From: Alphaproteobacteria bacterium
Lineage (GTDB): Bacteria > Pseudomonadota > Alphaproteobacteria > CAAGCB01 > CAG-977
Length of the DNA stretch: 8,238 nt
Direction of reading: 5' to 3'
Assembly (NCBI GenBank): GCA_021639925.1
Contig: JAJXEL010000098.1
Coordinates: 1 to 8,238 of the forward strand
Below are positions 1 through 7,281 of this stretch, in pieces (positions within the stretch are counted from its first letter, which is position 1; every line of letters begins with the position of its first letter). The position numbers were made by a program, and so were the translations under genes. The notes under the pieces are model-generated. The model made no database searches. It saw nothing but the letters and a program-made list of their open reading frames with translations, and was not told the DNA's origin.

Positions 1-993
1 GTTTACGGCAACCCGGGCAATATGGGGTTCTGTATCGCCTGCTTTATCCGCGATACGGCAGGATCTTTAAAACTGCATTCTGCTCCGGTCGTTCAGTACA
101 TGCGCCCCGAAATTATCGGTTTGGTGCTGGGGGCGGCTTTGTCCGCGATAATCAGGCGCGAATTTACGCCTAAAGGCGGCAGTTCACCTTTGATCCGCTT
201 TGTTGTCGGATTTTTCGTCATGCTGGGCGCTTTGGTCTTTTTGGGTTGTCCGTTTCGCATGATCCTGCGGCTGGCGGGCGGCGATTTAAACGCTGTCGCG
301 GCCGTTGCCGGATTCGTCGCGGGCATCGGCGCGGGCGTATTTTTCCTCAAACGGGGATTTTCGCTGAACCGCGCGTATCAGCAATCCAAAATCGAAGGGC
401 TGGCCTTTTCTGTTTTGCAGATCGTTTTTCTGGTTGTCTTTGCGGCAGCGCCTGCTCTGTTGGTCTTCAGCGCAAGCGGACCGGGATCAATGCACGCGCC
501 GTTCCTGTTGTCGCTGGGCGCGGGACTGGTTGTCGGATTTTTCGCGCAGAAAAGCCGTCTGTGTATGGCCGGCGGAATCCGCGATCTGTTTTTATTCAAA
601 GACGTCACGCTGCTGTTGGGATTTTTAGCCATTTTTGTCGCCGCTTTGGTCGCCAATCTGGCCGTTTCCAAATTCCAGCTGGGATTTGAAGGCCAGCCGG
701 TCGCGCATACGCAGCAATTATGGAATTTCCTGGGCATGAGCGTCGTCGGATTCGGATCCGTTCTGTTGGGCGGCTGTCCTTTGCGCCAGCTGATCTTGTC
801 GGGCGAAGGAAACACCGATTCCGCGATGACGATTCTGGGATTTGCCGCCGGAGCCGCCTTTGCGCATAACTTCAGTCTGGCTTCGTCGGGCGCAGGCGCG
901 ACAACAGGCGGAAAAGCCGCCGTTATCGCCGGATTAGTCATCTTGACTTTAATCGCCTTTTTCGGCACGTTCAAAAAAGGAGACAATAAATGA
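1..993 (+). CDS. yedE: YedE-family selenium transporter, 5'-truncated by the window edge
   Basis: Polytopic inner-membrane protein of the YedE/YeeE family, thought to import a selenium (or sulfur) compound for SelD. Frame 1 is open from base 1, reading VYGNPGNMGFCIACFIRDTAG, so the true start lies upstream; the methionine at 22 falls inside this conserved motif and is not the start. 330 residues are visible. The two-fold family repeat is clear: GFCIACFIRD near the start is matched by SRLCMAGGIRDLFLFKD in the second half, and GCPFRMILRLAGGD by GGCPLRQLILSGEG. These segments carry the conserved cysteines and alternate with long hydrophobic stretches. The stop overlaps the next start in an ATGA at 990-993. 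The neighbours (YedF-like, SelD, YqeB) support selenium as the substrate; the transport role itself is a family inference. Family assignment is firm. Confidence 0.93.
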   Translation, partial: VYGNPGNMGFCIACFIRDTAGSLKLHSAPVVQYMRPEIIGLVLGAALSAIIRREFTPKGGSSPLIRFVVGFFVMLGALVFLGCPFRMILRLAGGDLNAVAAVAGFVAGIGAGVFFLKRGFSLNRAYQQSKIEGLAFSVLQIVFLVVFAAAPALLVFSASGPGSMHAPFLLSLGAGLVVGFFAQKSRLCMAGGIRDLFLFKDVTLLLGFLAIFVAALVANLAVSKFQLGFEGQPVAHTQQLWNFLGMSVVGFGSVLLGGCPLRQLILSGEGNTDSAMTILGFAAGAAFAHNFSLASSGAGATTGGKAAVIAGLVILTLIAFFGTFKKGDNK

Positions 994-1202
994 TCGAAAT
1001 CAATGCCTGCGGGCTTTCCTGCCCCGAACCCGTCGTTCTGCTGGCCAAAGCGTTAAAAGACAAACCGGAAACGGCTTTGATTTCCGTTGACGCTCCGGCC
1101 GCCGCGGAAAACTGCACGCGGTTTGCGACAAACGCCGGATACGACGTTGAAAAAACAACGCAGGATACAAAAACGGTGCTGACATGTCGGATAAAACGCT
1201 GA
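990..1202 (+). CDS. yedF: TusA/YedF-type sulfurtransferase-like selenium protein
   Basis: Small cytoplasmic TusA-fold (SirA-like) protein of 70 residues. The family signature is complete: CGLSCPEPVVLLAKAL at residues 7-22, with the CPxP motif at C11-P12-E13-P14. C11 is the residue that would carry a persulfide or selenosulfide. An AAAAGGAG ribosome-binding site lies about 7 bases before the ATG. The start overlaps the yedE stop (ATGA), and the end overlaps selD by 19 bp. YedF proteins of many selenium-using bacteria are about 200 residues, with a DsrE-like second domain. Here only the TusA domain is present, like the short enterobacterial form. Placed between a selenium transporter and SelD, it probably passes reduced selenium from one to the other; this role is inferred from context. 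Confidence 0.88.
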   Translation: MIEINACGLSCPEPVVLLAKALKDKPETALISVDAPAAAENCTRFATNAGYDVEKTTQDTKTVLTCRIKR

Positions 1203-2188
1203 CACAACTTTGCCAGACCGCCGGGTGCGCCGCCAAAATCGGCCCCGGCGTTTTGGCGCAGGTCGTCAAAAACCTGCCGCGCTATGACAACAAAAATCTG
1301 CTGCTGGGATTTGATACCAGCGACGACGCCTGCGTTTATGATCTGGGCGACGGGCGTTACCTGATCGAAACCATCGACTTTTTTCCGCCGATGGTGGACG
1401 ACCCTTACGTCTTTGGGCAAATTGCGGCCGCAAACGCTTTAAGCGACGTGTACGCCATGGGCGGCAGGCCGTTTTTGGCAATGAACCTGTTATGCTTTCC
1501 GACCTGCCTGGAACTGGACCGGGTCAAAGCGATTTTACAAGGCGGTCATGACAAGGCCGTCGAGGCCAAAACCGTTATCGCCGGCGGGCATACAATCGAC
1601 GACTTTACGCCGAAATACGGCCTGTCCGTTACGGGTTTTGCAACGCCCGAATCTTTGCTGACCAACGCCGGGGCAAAACCGGGCGACGTGTTGGTTTTAA
1701 CAAAGCCGCTGGGCACGGGTATCCTGACAACCGCTTTAAAAGCCGAAATGCTGGAAGAAAACGATTACCGGGCTTTGATTAAGTCCATGACGCGTTTAAA
1801 CGACATTGACTTAACGGGCATAACCGTTCACGCCTGCACGGACGTCACCGGCTTTTCTTTAATGGGGCATACGCGGGAAATGGCGGACGGTTCAAAAACA
1901 ACGATCGAAATCTTTGCCGATAAAGTACCGCGGTTTGACGCGGCGCTGAACCTGGCGCGCATGGGAATGATCCCGGCGGGCGCTTACCGCAACCGCGAAT
2001 TTTTAAAAGATAAAATCGTTTTTGACGAAATGCCTCTTGAATTAACCGACGTTTTGTTTGATCCTCAAACATCGGGCGGGCTGCTGATCGCTCTGCCCGA
2101 AACGGAAGCGGCTAAAATTGACGCGCCGGTTATCGGACAGGTTTTGCCGCGCGGGGAAAAAAGCATTCGCGTAAGGAAATCGGCATGA
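1184..2188 (+). CDS. selD: Selenide, water dikinase (selenophosphate synthase)
   Basis: Makes selenophosphate from selenide and ATP, the activated donor for selenocysteine, selenouridine and the labile selenium of molybdenum hydroxylases. The 334-residue length is normal. The N-terminal active loop reads AGCAAKIGP, with C15 and K18 at the places of the essential Cys17 and Lys20 of E. coli SelD. The second, non-essential Cys of the usual GCGCK loop is Ala here, and the Sec found at the active position in some SelDs is Cys. Other family motifs are DDACVYDL (47-54), TIDFFPPMVDDP (63-74), NALSDVYAMGG (84-94), AGGHTID (133-139), TDVTGF (219-224) and DPQTSGG (293-299). D48, D88 and D220 match the metal/ATP ligand region. 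No strong Shine-Dalgarno precedes the ATG, so translation is probably coupled to yedF, which it overlaps by 19 bp. Confidence 0.97.
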   Translation: MSDKTLTQLCQTAGCAAKIGPGVLAQVVKNLPRYDNKNLLLGFDTSDDACVYDLGDGRYLIETIDFFPPMVDDPYVFGQIAAANALSDVYAMGGRPFLAMNLLCFPTCLELDRVKAILQGGHDKAVEAKTVIAGGHTIDDFTPKYGLSVTGFATPESLLTNAGAKPGDVLVLTKPLGTGILTTALKAEMLEENDYRALIKSMTRLNDIDLTGITVHACTDVTGFSLMGHTREMADGSKTTIEIFADKVPRFDAALNLARMGMIPAGAYRNREFLKDKIVFDEMPLELTDVLFDPQTSGGLLIALPETEAAKIDAPVIGQVLPRGEKSIRVRKSA

Positions 2189-2991
2189 TTGACAACTTAA
2201 TCATTGTCCGCGGCAGCGGCGACATCGCTTCGGGAACCATTCACCGTTTGGTAAAATGCGGTTTCCCGGTTTTGGCTTTGGATACGCCGCGCCCGTCGTC
2301 TATCCGCCGTCACATCGCCTTTTCAGAGGCGGTGTACGACGGTACGGCAACGGTTGAAGGCGTTACCGCGGAATTGGTTACGGACGTGCCGCACGCTTTG
2401 GACTGCATGCGCAGGGGCAATCCCGCCGTTATGGTTGACCCGAAAGCGGAAATCTTGTCAAAGCTGCCGCCCTTGGCCGTTGTTGACGCTATTTTGGCAA
2501 AACGCAACATCGGAACGCACCGGAAAATGGCGCCGATTACAATCGCTTTGGGGCCGGGTTTCACGGCGCCTGACGACGTCGACGCCGTCATCGAAACAAT
2601 GCGCGGCCACGATCTGGGACGTATTATTACAAACGGCGCCGCATTGCCCAACACCGGCGTTCCCGGCATTATCGGCGGTTACGGCATTGAAAGGGTTAAT
2701 TTTGCCCCGTGCGCGGGCACACTGCGCAACGTACATAAAATTTCCGATTACGTCGAAGCCGGCGAAACAATCGCCATGATTGACGATACGCCTGTCACGG
2801 CGCAGATTTCCGGCATTATCCGCGGCCTGATCCGCGACGGTTTTCAGGTCACAAAAGGTTTCAAAATCGCCGACGTCGATCCGCGCAAAGAACAAAAGAA
2901 AAACTGCTTTACCATATCGGACAAGGCGCGCAACATCGCCGGTTCCGTATTGGAAGCAATCCTGTATTTCCGCCGCGTCAAAGGGATTTAG
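2185..2991 (+). CDS. yqeB: YqeB, selenium-dependent molybdenum hydroxylase system protein (EF2563 family)
   Basis: Accessory protein that co-occurs with SelD and XdhC in genomes using selenium as a labile cofactor of molybdenum hydroxylases; its exact chemistry is not established. It has 268 residues and looks full-length. Visible features are a Rossmann-like start IIVRGSGDIASGTIHRL (6-22), LDTPRPSSIRRHIAFSEAVYDG (32-53), the conserved core ALGPGFTAPDDVDAVIET (121-138), NTGVPGIIGGYGIERV (156-171) and a lipoyl/biotin-like C-terminal part with YVEAGETIAMID (189-200). The start overlaps the selD stop (ATGA at 2185-2188) and has a good AAGGAAA ribosome-binding site 5 bases upstream. It is the last gene of the plus-strand operon, and its 3' end overlaps that of the convergent binding-protein gene by 14 bp. 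No terminator is seen between them. Confidence 0.92.
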   Translation: MIDNLIIVRGSGDIASGTIHRLVKCGFPVLALDTPRPSSIRRHIAFSEAVYDGTATVEGVTAELVTDVPHALDCMRRGNPAVMVDPKAEILSKLPPLAVVDAILAKRNIGTHRKMAPITIALGPGFTAPDDVDAVIETMRGHDLGRIITNGAALPNTGVPGIIGGYGIERVNFAPCAGTLRNVHKISDYVEAGETIAMIDDTPVTAQISGIIRGLIRDGFQVTKGFKIADVDPRKEQKKNCFTISDKARNIAGSVLEAILYFRRVKGI

Positions 2992-3982
2992 CCGTTAATT
3001 CGTCAAACTGTTCGCGGGACAGGTCCTGTCTGTAAAATAATTTATAAAAGCGTTTGGTTTCTGCAAACAAATCGTAATCGGCATATTCGGGGTATAAAAT
3101 TTTTGCCAGCCAGATCAATCCCATAAAACGGTTCACGGCAGGCGGAGAAGATACCCAGCTGTACGGCTGGTCCGGAACACGGTACAGTCGTTTTTCATTG
3201 ACGGCGCGCACGGCCTGCCACGCCGGGTTTTTCAAAACGGTTTCATACGCCGCGGAATCGGCAATAATATAATCGGGATCCCAGCTTAAAATCTGTTCCA
3301 GGTTTGCTTCATTGCCTGCGCCCGTCGTCATGACAGCCGGAAAAACGGCAACGTTGTCCCCCATTAAATCAATCACCTGGCCGTGATAACTTCCTTTTCC
3401 CAAAACGGAAACCGCCTTGTTCCCGCCGATGTACAACAATCGCTTTTTTGCCGGTATGCGCGACAATATGTTCAGCGTCCTGTCATAAATTTCCCGCGTA
3501 TAAGCGGAAAATTCGGCTCCTTGTTCCTCTTTATTTAATAATTCGCCCAGCAGCAGAAAAGATTTCGCCGTATTTTTCAATGACGAATCAATATGTACCG
3601 TCCGGATTCCCAGACGCTTTTCCATCATATTCATATCGGATTCGATTTTTTCTTTTGATTCGCCGACGTCGACAAACAGCTGCGGGTTAATAACAGCCAG
3701 TTCTTCCAAATTCAGATTAGCCGATCCGTAAAGCTGGCCGACCACCCGTTTTTTACGGTCAGCCGGCATCAGGCGCGTTTTTTGAGATTCTCTGTTCGAC
3801 AAGGCCGCCACTTTTTCCGGCGCGATCGTCATCAGGGTCATCTGCGCGATCGGCCCGGAAGGAACGACACGGTCAATCGTTTCCGGAATTTCCAGCGTTC
3901 TGCCCGCCGAATCCGTAAACGTCCTGGCATCGGCCGGACAACAGAAAAAAAGAACGAATCCAAAAAATAATTTATTTTTCAT
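2978..3982 (-). CDS. Periplasmic binding protein of a metal/siderophore-type ABC transporter (FecB/BtuF-like)
   Basis: 334-residue class III substrate-binding protein (Peripla_BP_2 fold). A Sec signal peptide ends at about PADA|RT (residues 16-19/20); the two cysteines at 14-15 do not form a standard lipobox, so it is probably soluble in the periplasm. Family landmarks are RTLEIPETIDRVV (28-40), NLEELAVINPQLFVDVGE (91-108), NLEQILSWDPDYIIADSAA (227-245) and NPAWQAVRAVNEKRLYRVP (252-270), followed by PYSWVSSPPAVNRFMGLIWLAKILYPE near the end. The ligand cannot be read from sequence: this fold binds ferric siderophores, cobalamin, haem and, in Haemophilus MolA, molybdate. The ATG lies 11 bp inside the 3' end of xdhC, so the two are co-transcribed. 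That placement favours a molybdenum, tungsten or selenium-linked ligand over iron, but this is inference. No permease or ATPase gene follows; the gene instead runs tail to tail into yqeB. Confidence 0.85.
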   Translation of the reverse strand: MKNKLFFGFVLFFCCPADARTFTDSAGRTLEIPETIDRVVPSGPIAQMTLMTIAPEKVAALSNRESQKTRLMPADRKKRVVGQLYGSANLNLEELAVINPQLFVDVGESKEKIESDMNMMEKRLGIRTVHIDSSLKNTAKSFLLLGELLNKEEQGAEFSAYTREIYDRTLNILSRIPAKKRLLYIGGNKAVSVLGKGSYHGQVIDLMGDNVAVFPAVMTTGAGNEANLEQILSWDPDYIIADSAAYETVLKNPAWQAVRAVNEKRLYRVPDQPYSWVSSPPAVNRFMGLIWLAKILYPEYADYDLFAETKRFYKLFYRQDLSREQFDELTAKSL

Positions 3983-4988
3983 CGAAACGTTCCGCCCGCA
4001 CCTGAATCATCTGCCCGACAATGCTGACGGCAATTTCGGCCGGCGTTTCGGCTTTAATCGGCAGGCCGACCGGCGTAATAATGCGGTCAATGTCTTTTTG
4101 AGAAAAACCGTCTTCCGCCAACCGTTCGCACAGGCGTTTGTACTTTGCCGCGCTGCCGATCACGCCGACATAACAGGCCGGCGTTTTCAACACCTGTACC
4201 TGCAGAACATAATCGTTTTGATGACCGCGCGTCATGATTAAAACAAAATCGTTTTCCGTAATCGTGATTTCTTTGGCAATATCGTCAAAACCGCTGAGAA
4301 CTATTCTTTCCGCGTCCGGAAATAATTCCGGCGAAGCGAATTGTTCGCGTTCTTCAAACAACGTATATCGGAACCCGACCGAATGCAGCAGCGGCGCGAC
4401 CGCCTGCGCGACGTGTCCGCCGCCGAACAAATACACCTGCCCGGCCAGAGAAACCGGTTCGGCATAAAGGCGGGACCCGTCTTTATTTTTATTTTGTTTC
4501 GCTTTACGCATCAGCAAAGGCATAAATTCATCGCCGCCCTTAATGCCTTCAAACCCGCCGGCAGGCGTATAAAACCCCATTTCCCATTTAAAATCGGACG
4601 AAATGCGCGCGACAATCCACGCATCATCGTGTTTGTCAATCAAAGCCAGCGCCCGGTCGCAAAAATCAATAAAAGTTTGATCCATATACTGAAATAAAAT
4701 CGTTACGTTTCCGCCGCAGATCATGCCGATATCCGCGACTTCGTTCGGGCAAAGCCGGTAATCCTGAATAAAATTTTCACCGGTTTTCAACAGTTCTTTG
4801 GCTTTGATTTCCGTTTCATATTCCACCCGTCCGCCGCCGACCGTGCCGACCGTTTTTGAATTTTCGCTGACCAGCATATGGGCGCCTTTGCCGCGCGGGC
4901 AGGACCCGCTGTTGTCAATTACGGTGCATAAAACGGCTTTTTCCCCGTTTTGCAACCCGGATTTCAAAGTTTCAAGAATTTTTTTCAT
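3972..4988 (-). CDS. xdhC: XdhC/CoxI-family molybdenum hydroxylase maturation factor
   Basis: XdhC proteins bind molybdenum cofactor and help sulfurate or insert it into xanthine dehydrogenase-type hydroxylases; relatives next to yqeB and selD serve selenium-dependent enzymes. The protein has 338 residues from the start at 4988. This start is preferred because a strong GAGGAA site lies directly before it and MKKILETL is a normal family N-terminus; the open frame continues up to 5057. The N-terminal XdhC/CoxI domain shows TVIDNSGSCPRGKGAHML (22-39) and VGTVGGGRVEYE (47-58), with C30 in the place often held by Ala. The C-terminal Rossmann domain starts at VYLFGGGHVAQAVAPLL (185-201) and continues through MTRGHQND (252-259), YVGVIGSAAK (273-282) and PVGLPIKAETPAEIAVSI (306-323). 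It overlaps the downstream binding-protein gene by 11 bp and lies 166 bp after the receptor gene. Confidence 0.92.
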   Translation of the reverse strand: MKKILETLKSGLQNGEKAVLCTVIDNSGSCPRGKGAHMLVSENSKTVGTVGGGRVEYETEIKAKELLKTGENFIQDYRLCPNEVADIGMICGGNVTILFQYMDQTFIDFCDRALALIDKHDDAWIVARISSDFKWEMGFYTPAGGFEGIKGGDEFMPLLMRKAKQNKNKDGSRLYAEPVSLAGQVYLFGGGHVAQAVAPLLHSVGFRYTLFEEREQFASPELFPDAERIVLSGFDDIAKEITITENDFVLIMTRGHQNDYVLQVQVLKTPACYVGVIGSAAKYKRLCERLAEDGFSQKDIDRIITPVGLPIKAETPAEIAVSIVGQMIQVRAERFDEK

Positions 4989-4995
4989 CACTTCC

Positions 4996-5001
4996 TCTTT
5001 A
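4996..5001 (-). promoter_or_regulatory. xdhC ribosome-binding site that fixes the start
   Basis: On the minus strand the bases before the ATG read AAAGAGGAAGTG. The AGAGGAA core gives spacing of about 5 bases to the ATG at 4988. The in-frame ATG at 5057 has no comparable site and would add 23 residues unlike the family N-terminus. Confidence 0.75.
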
Positions 5002-5008
5002 AAAGCGG

Positions 5009-5025
5009 CCTTTTTATAAAAAAGG
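5009..5025 (-). promoter_or_regulatory. Small hairpin in the xdhC leader
   Basis: CCTTTTT-TAT-AAAAAGG on the minus strand is a perfect 7-bp stem with a 3-base loop, about 20 bases before the xdhC ATG. It directly follows the right arm of a larger inverted repeat (5026-5100). It is A/T rich and could be a weak attenuator or chance. The TATAAA inside it lacks a matching -35 element. Confidence 0.4.
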
Positions 5026-5100
5026 TCGTCATTGCAATTTTCTGGCCGAAACTCCACCGTTGATCATTTTCCGGAATTTTCCAATATTTTGCAATGACGA
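5026..5100. repeat. 12-bp perfect inverted repeat bounding a 75-bp element in the xdhC leader
   Basis: TCGTCATTGCAA at 5026-5037 is the exact reverse complement of TTGCAATGACGA at 5089-5100, with 51 bases between. In RNA it would close a long stem-loop in the untranslated stretch between the receptor terminator and xdhC. The outer sequence CGTCATTGC resembles termini of small palindromic intergenic elements seen in several bacteria, so a MITE-like origin is possible. No flanking target-site duplication is visible. Confidence 0.6.
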
Positions 5101-5114
5101 TAATTTTTTTAAAG

Positions 5115-5145
5115 ACGGACGGAGGGAAAAATTCCCCTCCGCCGT
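5115..5145 (-). terminator. Hairpin after the receptor gene, probable terminator
   Basis: ACGG-a-CGGAGGG (5115-5126) pairs with CCCTCCG-CCGT (5135-5145): 11 base pairs with one bulged A and an 8-base loop. It starts about 10 bases beyond the receptor stop codon. In the minus direction it is followed by CTTT and then A-rich sequence, so the U-tract is short and termination may be partial, letting some transcripts continue into xdhC. Confidence 0.55.
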
Positions 5146-5154
5146 TTATTCAAA

Positions 5155-7272
5155 TCAGAATTTCGTTGACAAAGTCAGGAAGAAATTCCGGCCTTCGGAC
5201 GGATAACCGTCGGACAGCTCATAATCTTTGTCAAAGATATTCGCCGCACCGATTTCGATATCCAGGTTTTTCCACGGGCTGTAAACGAATTTCAGATCAG
5301 CCGTCATAAACCCGCCGGATCTGGCCGCATTCGCCGGTTCAACCGCGCCGGATTCAGCAGGGCTGCCGCCGACCGGCGAATAACGCGACGAATATGCCGT
5401 AATAACGGGAACGACGCGCAAACCTTCCATCAGGCCGATATCGGCATACATGTTGAATTTATGTTTCGGCACATTTGTCAAAACCGACAACAAAGGATTG
5501 TCGCGCAGTTTTTTGCGCATATAGGTATATCCCATACCGACTGAAATATCGTCAGTAAACTGATATCCCATCGCCAGTTCTAAACCATACGACCTGGCTT
5601 TGCCGACGTTTTGCACCTGCAGACAGGCGCTGCCGCGGCAAGACGTGTCTGCCGGATCGGGAATAACCGCCATCAAAGCGTCGTCAATATCATTATAGAA
5701 AATGCTGCTTTCAACTTTCAGCTTATCGGCGAACGTATCCGAAAAACCGATTTCGTAGTTAACGGCTTTTTCTGCTTCCAGCATCGGATTGACTTTATAG
5801 CTTTTCTGACGTGTCGAAAAACGTTCTTTCTGCGTCGCGAAACGGCTTTTTTTGGCAACGCCCGCATAAACGGTTCCCGTGTCGCTGTAACGGTGACGCA
5901 AAGCGGCCATCGGATTAAACGTGTCGTCGTCCTTTCTGTATTCTTCGCCGTCCAAATCATCATTGTTTTTCGGCGCTTTGGTTTTTAACCAATCATAACT
6001 GGCGCCGATAATTAAATCCGTATCGGAATTCAGATGAATTGTGTCTTCCAGCGCAACGGAATAAGTATCGTCCGTATACCGTTCCCACAAATCGTCCGTA
6101 TACAATTCACGTTTCGTATGAACGTCGCGGCGGTAATGGAAAGCGGCCTTGATTGTATTATAGCTGTTTAAATCAAATCCGCCTTCGACATTCGCCCCGA
6201 AATCATAATCCTGATAATCGTCAGGAGCAAAACGGGTCTGGGTCAGGCTTGCGTCTTTATAGAAATACATATGATTGGAATATTCATCATAAAACGCGCG
6301 GGTTTTCACATACCCCGTTTCCCCGACCGCCGTATTTGTCAGCGTATAAATTCCCCAGTGATCATACGGATCATAACGTCTGTATGAATTTTGGGACGGT
6401 TCGCCTTCCCAATAAGGAATCCCCATAACGGCGTGCTGGTAGTTATAAGCGATGACGTATTCGTCCGTTTCATTCGGCGTATAGCCCAGTTTGAAGTTAA
6501 ACTTATAGTCTTTGGAATCAGAATTTTCACGACGTCCGCCGTCTTCGGCGCCATTCGGGACAGGCGTATAATCGCGCGATACCTTCCAATGGTCGATATC
6601 ATTATACGTTCCGCCCGTCTGTAAATACCAGCTGCCCTGATTTGTGCCAAGGTTAAAGCTGTTCTGAATACCATTATATTTTCCGTCGTTGTCAAATTTT
6701 GTCCTGATTGTCAGGTTGCCTTCAATTTCTTTTGTCGGGCGCTTTGTTACCAGGTTGATGACCCCCCCCAGTGTATTGGGGCCGTTTAAAACAGAGCTGA
6801 TCCCTTTGGCTACCTGAATTTCAGAAAGGTCATTTGTCAGATAACGCTGCATATCCGGATCGTTGTCATACGGCAACGCCTGCGATACGCCGTCAACCAT
6901 AACGGAAATCTGGCGCGTCGTAAAACCGCGGATAGAAACGCCTTTTTGGTTTTTAGCTCCGATCTGATAAGTCAAATCAACGCCGGGCAGCAAAGCAACG
7001 GCTTTATCCAAAGTATCAGAATCCGTATAAGCCTGAATTTCTTCGGCCGTAACGGTATTCAGGTTTCCGACGTTTGAAACGGATTGATCCGCGACGGAAA
7101 CAGAAATTTCACCTAATTTAAAAACTTGATTTTGCTGTGCGACAGCATTTTTTTGAATATCTTTTTCTGCAACAACGGCTTTTTCCGTCCGAACAGCCTT
7201 AGCGTCCTGCGCATAAGACGGCGAAACGGTCAAAGCTAAGATAGAAGCAGAAAAAAGCAGAACTTTTTTCAT
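5155..7272 (-). CDS. TonB-dependent outer-membrane receptor (BtuB/CirA-like)
   Basis: A 705-residue outer-membrane gated channel powered by TonB-ExbBD, with a full plug and 22-strand-type barrel. A Sec signal peptide ends near SPSYA|QD (residue 21). A polar A/K/Q/V-rich linker (22-50) leads to the probable TonB box GEISVSVAD (54-62). The plug (about 70-185) shows NQKGVSIRGF (108-117), VMVDGVSQALPYD (124-136), EIQVAKGISSVLNGPNTLGG (151-170) and VINLVTKRP (171-179). The barrel fills the rest, ending with NIFDKDYE, GYPSEGR and a terminal Phe, as expected for BAM-dependent insertion. C545 and C550 (CRGSAC) lie close together and may be disulfide-linked in a surface loop. The ATG at 7272 follows an AAAGGA site 9 bases upstream. 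The substrate cannot be assigned; the downstream xdhC and binding protein make a metal or oxyanion complex plausible. A G8 run lies within the plug coding sequence. Confidence 0.93.
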   Translation of the reverse strand: MKKVLLFSASILALTVSPSYAQDAKAVRTEKAVVAEKDIQKNAVAQQNQVFKLGEISVSVADQSVSNVGNLNTVTAEEIQAYTDSDTLDKAVALLPGVDLTYQIGAKNQKGVSIRGFTTRQISVMVDGVSQALPYDNDPDMQRYLTNDLSEIQVAKGISSVLNGPNTLGGVINLVTKRPTKEIEGNLTIRTKFDNDGKYNGIQNSFNLGTNQGSWYLQTGGTYNDIDHWKVSRDYTPVPNGAEDGGRRENSDSKDYKFNFKLGYTPNETDEYVIAYNYQHAVMGIPYWEGEPSQNSYRRYDPYDHWGIYTLTNTAVGETGYVKTRAFYDEYSNHMYFYKDASLTQTRFAPDDYQDYDFGANVEGGFDLNSYNTIKAAFHYRRDVHTKRELYTDDLWERYTDDTYSVALEDTIHLNSDTDLIIGASYDWLKTKAPKNNDDLDGEEYRKDDDTFNPMAALRHRYSDTGTVYAGVAKKSRFATQKERFSTRQKSYKVNPMLEAEKAVNYEIGFSDTFADKLKVESSIFYNDIDDALMAVIPDPADTSCRGSACLQVQNVGKARSYGLELAMGYQFTDDISVGMGYTYMRKKLRDNPLLSVLTNVPKHKFNMYADIGLMEGLRVVPVITAYSSRYSPVGGSPAESGAVEPANAARSGGFMTADLKFVYSPWKNLDIEIGAANIFDKDYELSDGYPSEGRNFFLTLSTKF
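6762..6769 (-). repeat. G8 homopolymer inside the receptor plug coding region
   Basis: Eight consecutive C on the plus strand give CTG GGG GGG GTC in the coding strand, encoding L-G-G-V at residues 168-171 of the conserved plug motif. A slip of one base would frameshift the receptor at about one quarter of its length. The present length is in frame. Confidence 0.85.
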
Positions 7273-7281
7273 ACTCTGAAA

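Noticed and set aside
378..986. 202-residue minus-strand open frame inside yedE
   Set aside because: It is a shadow of the high-GC yedE frame, which has strong family motifs; the antisense product resembles no family.
4989..5057. Upstream in-frame start for xdhC adding 23 residues
   Set aside because: The extra residues are not family-like and no ribosome-binding site precedes 5057, while a strong one precedes 4988.
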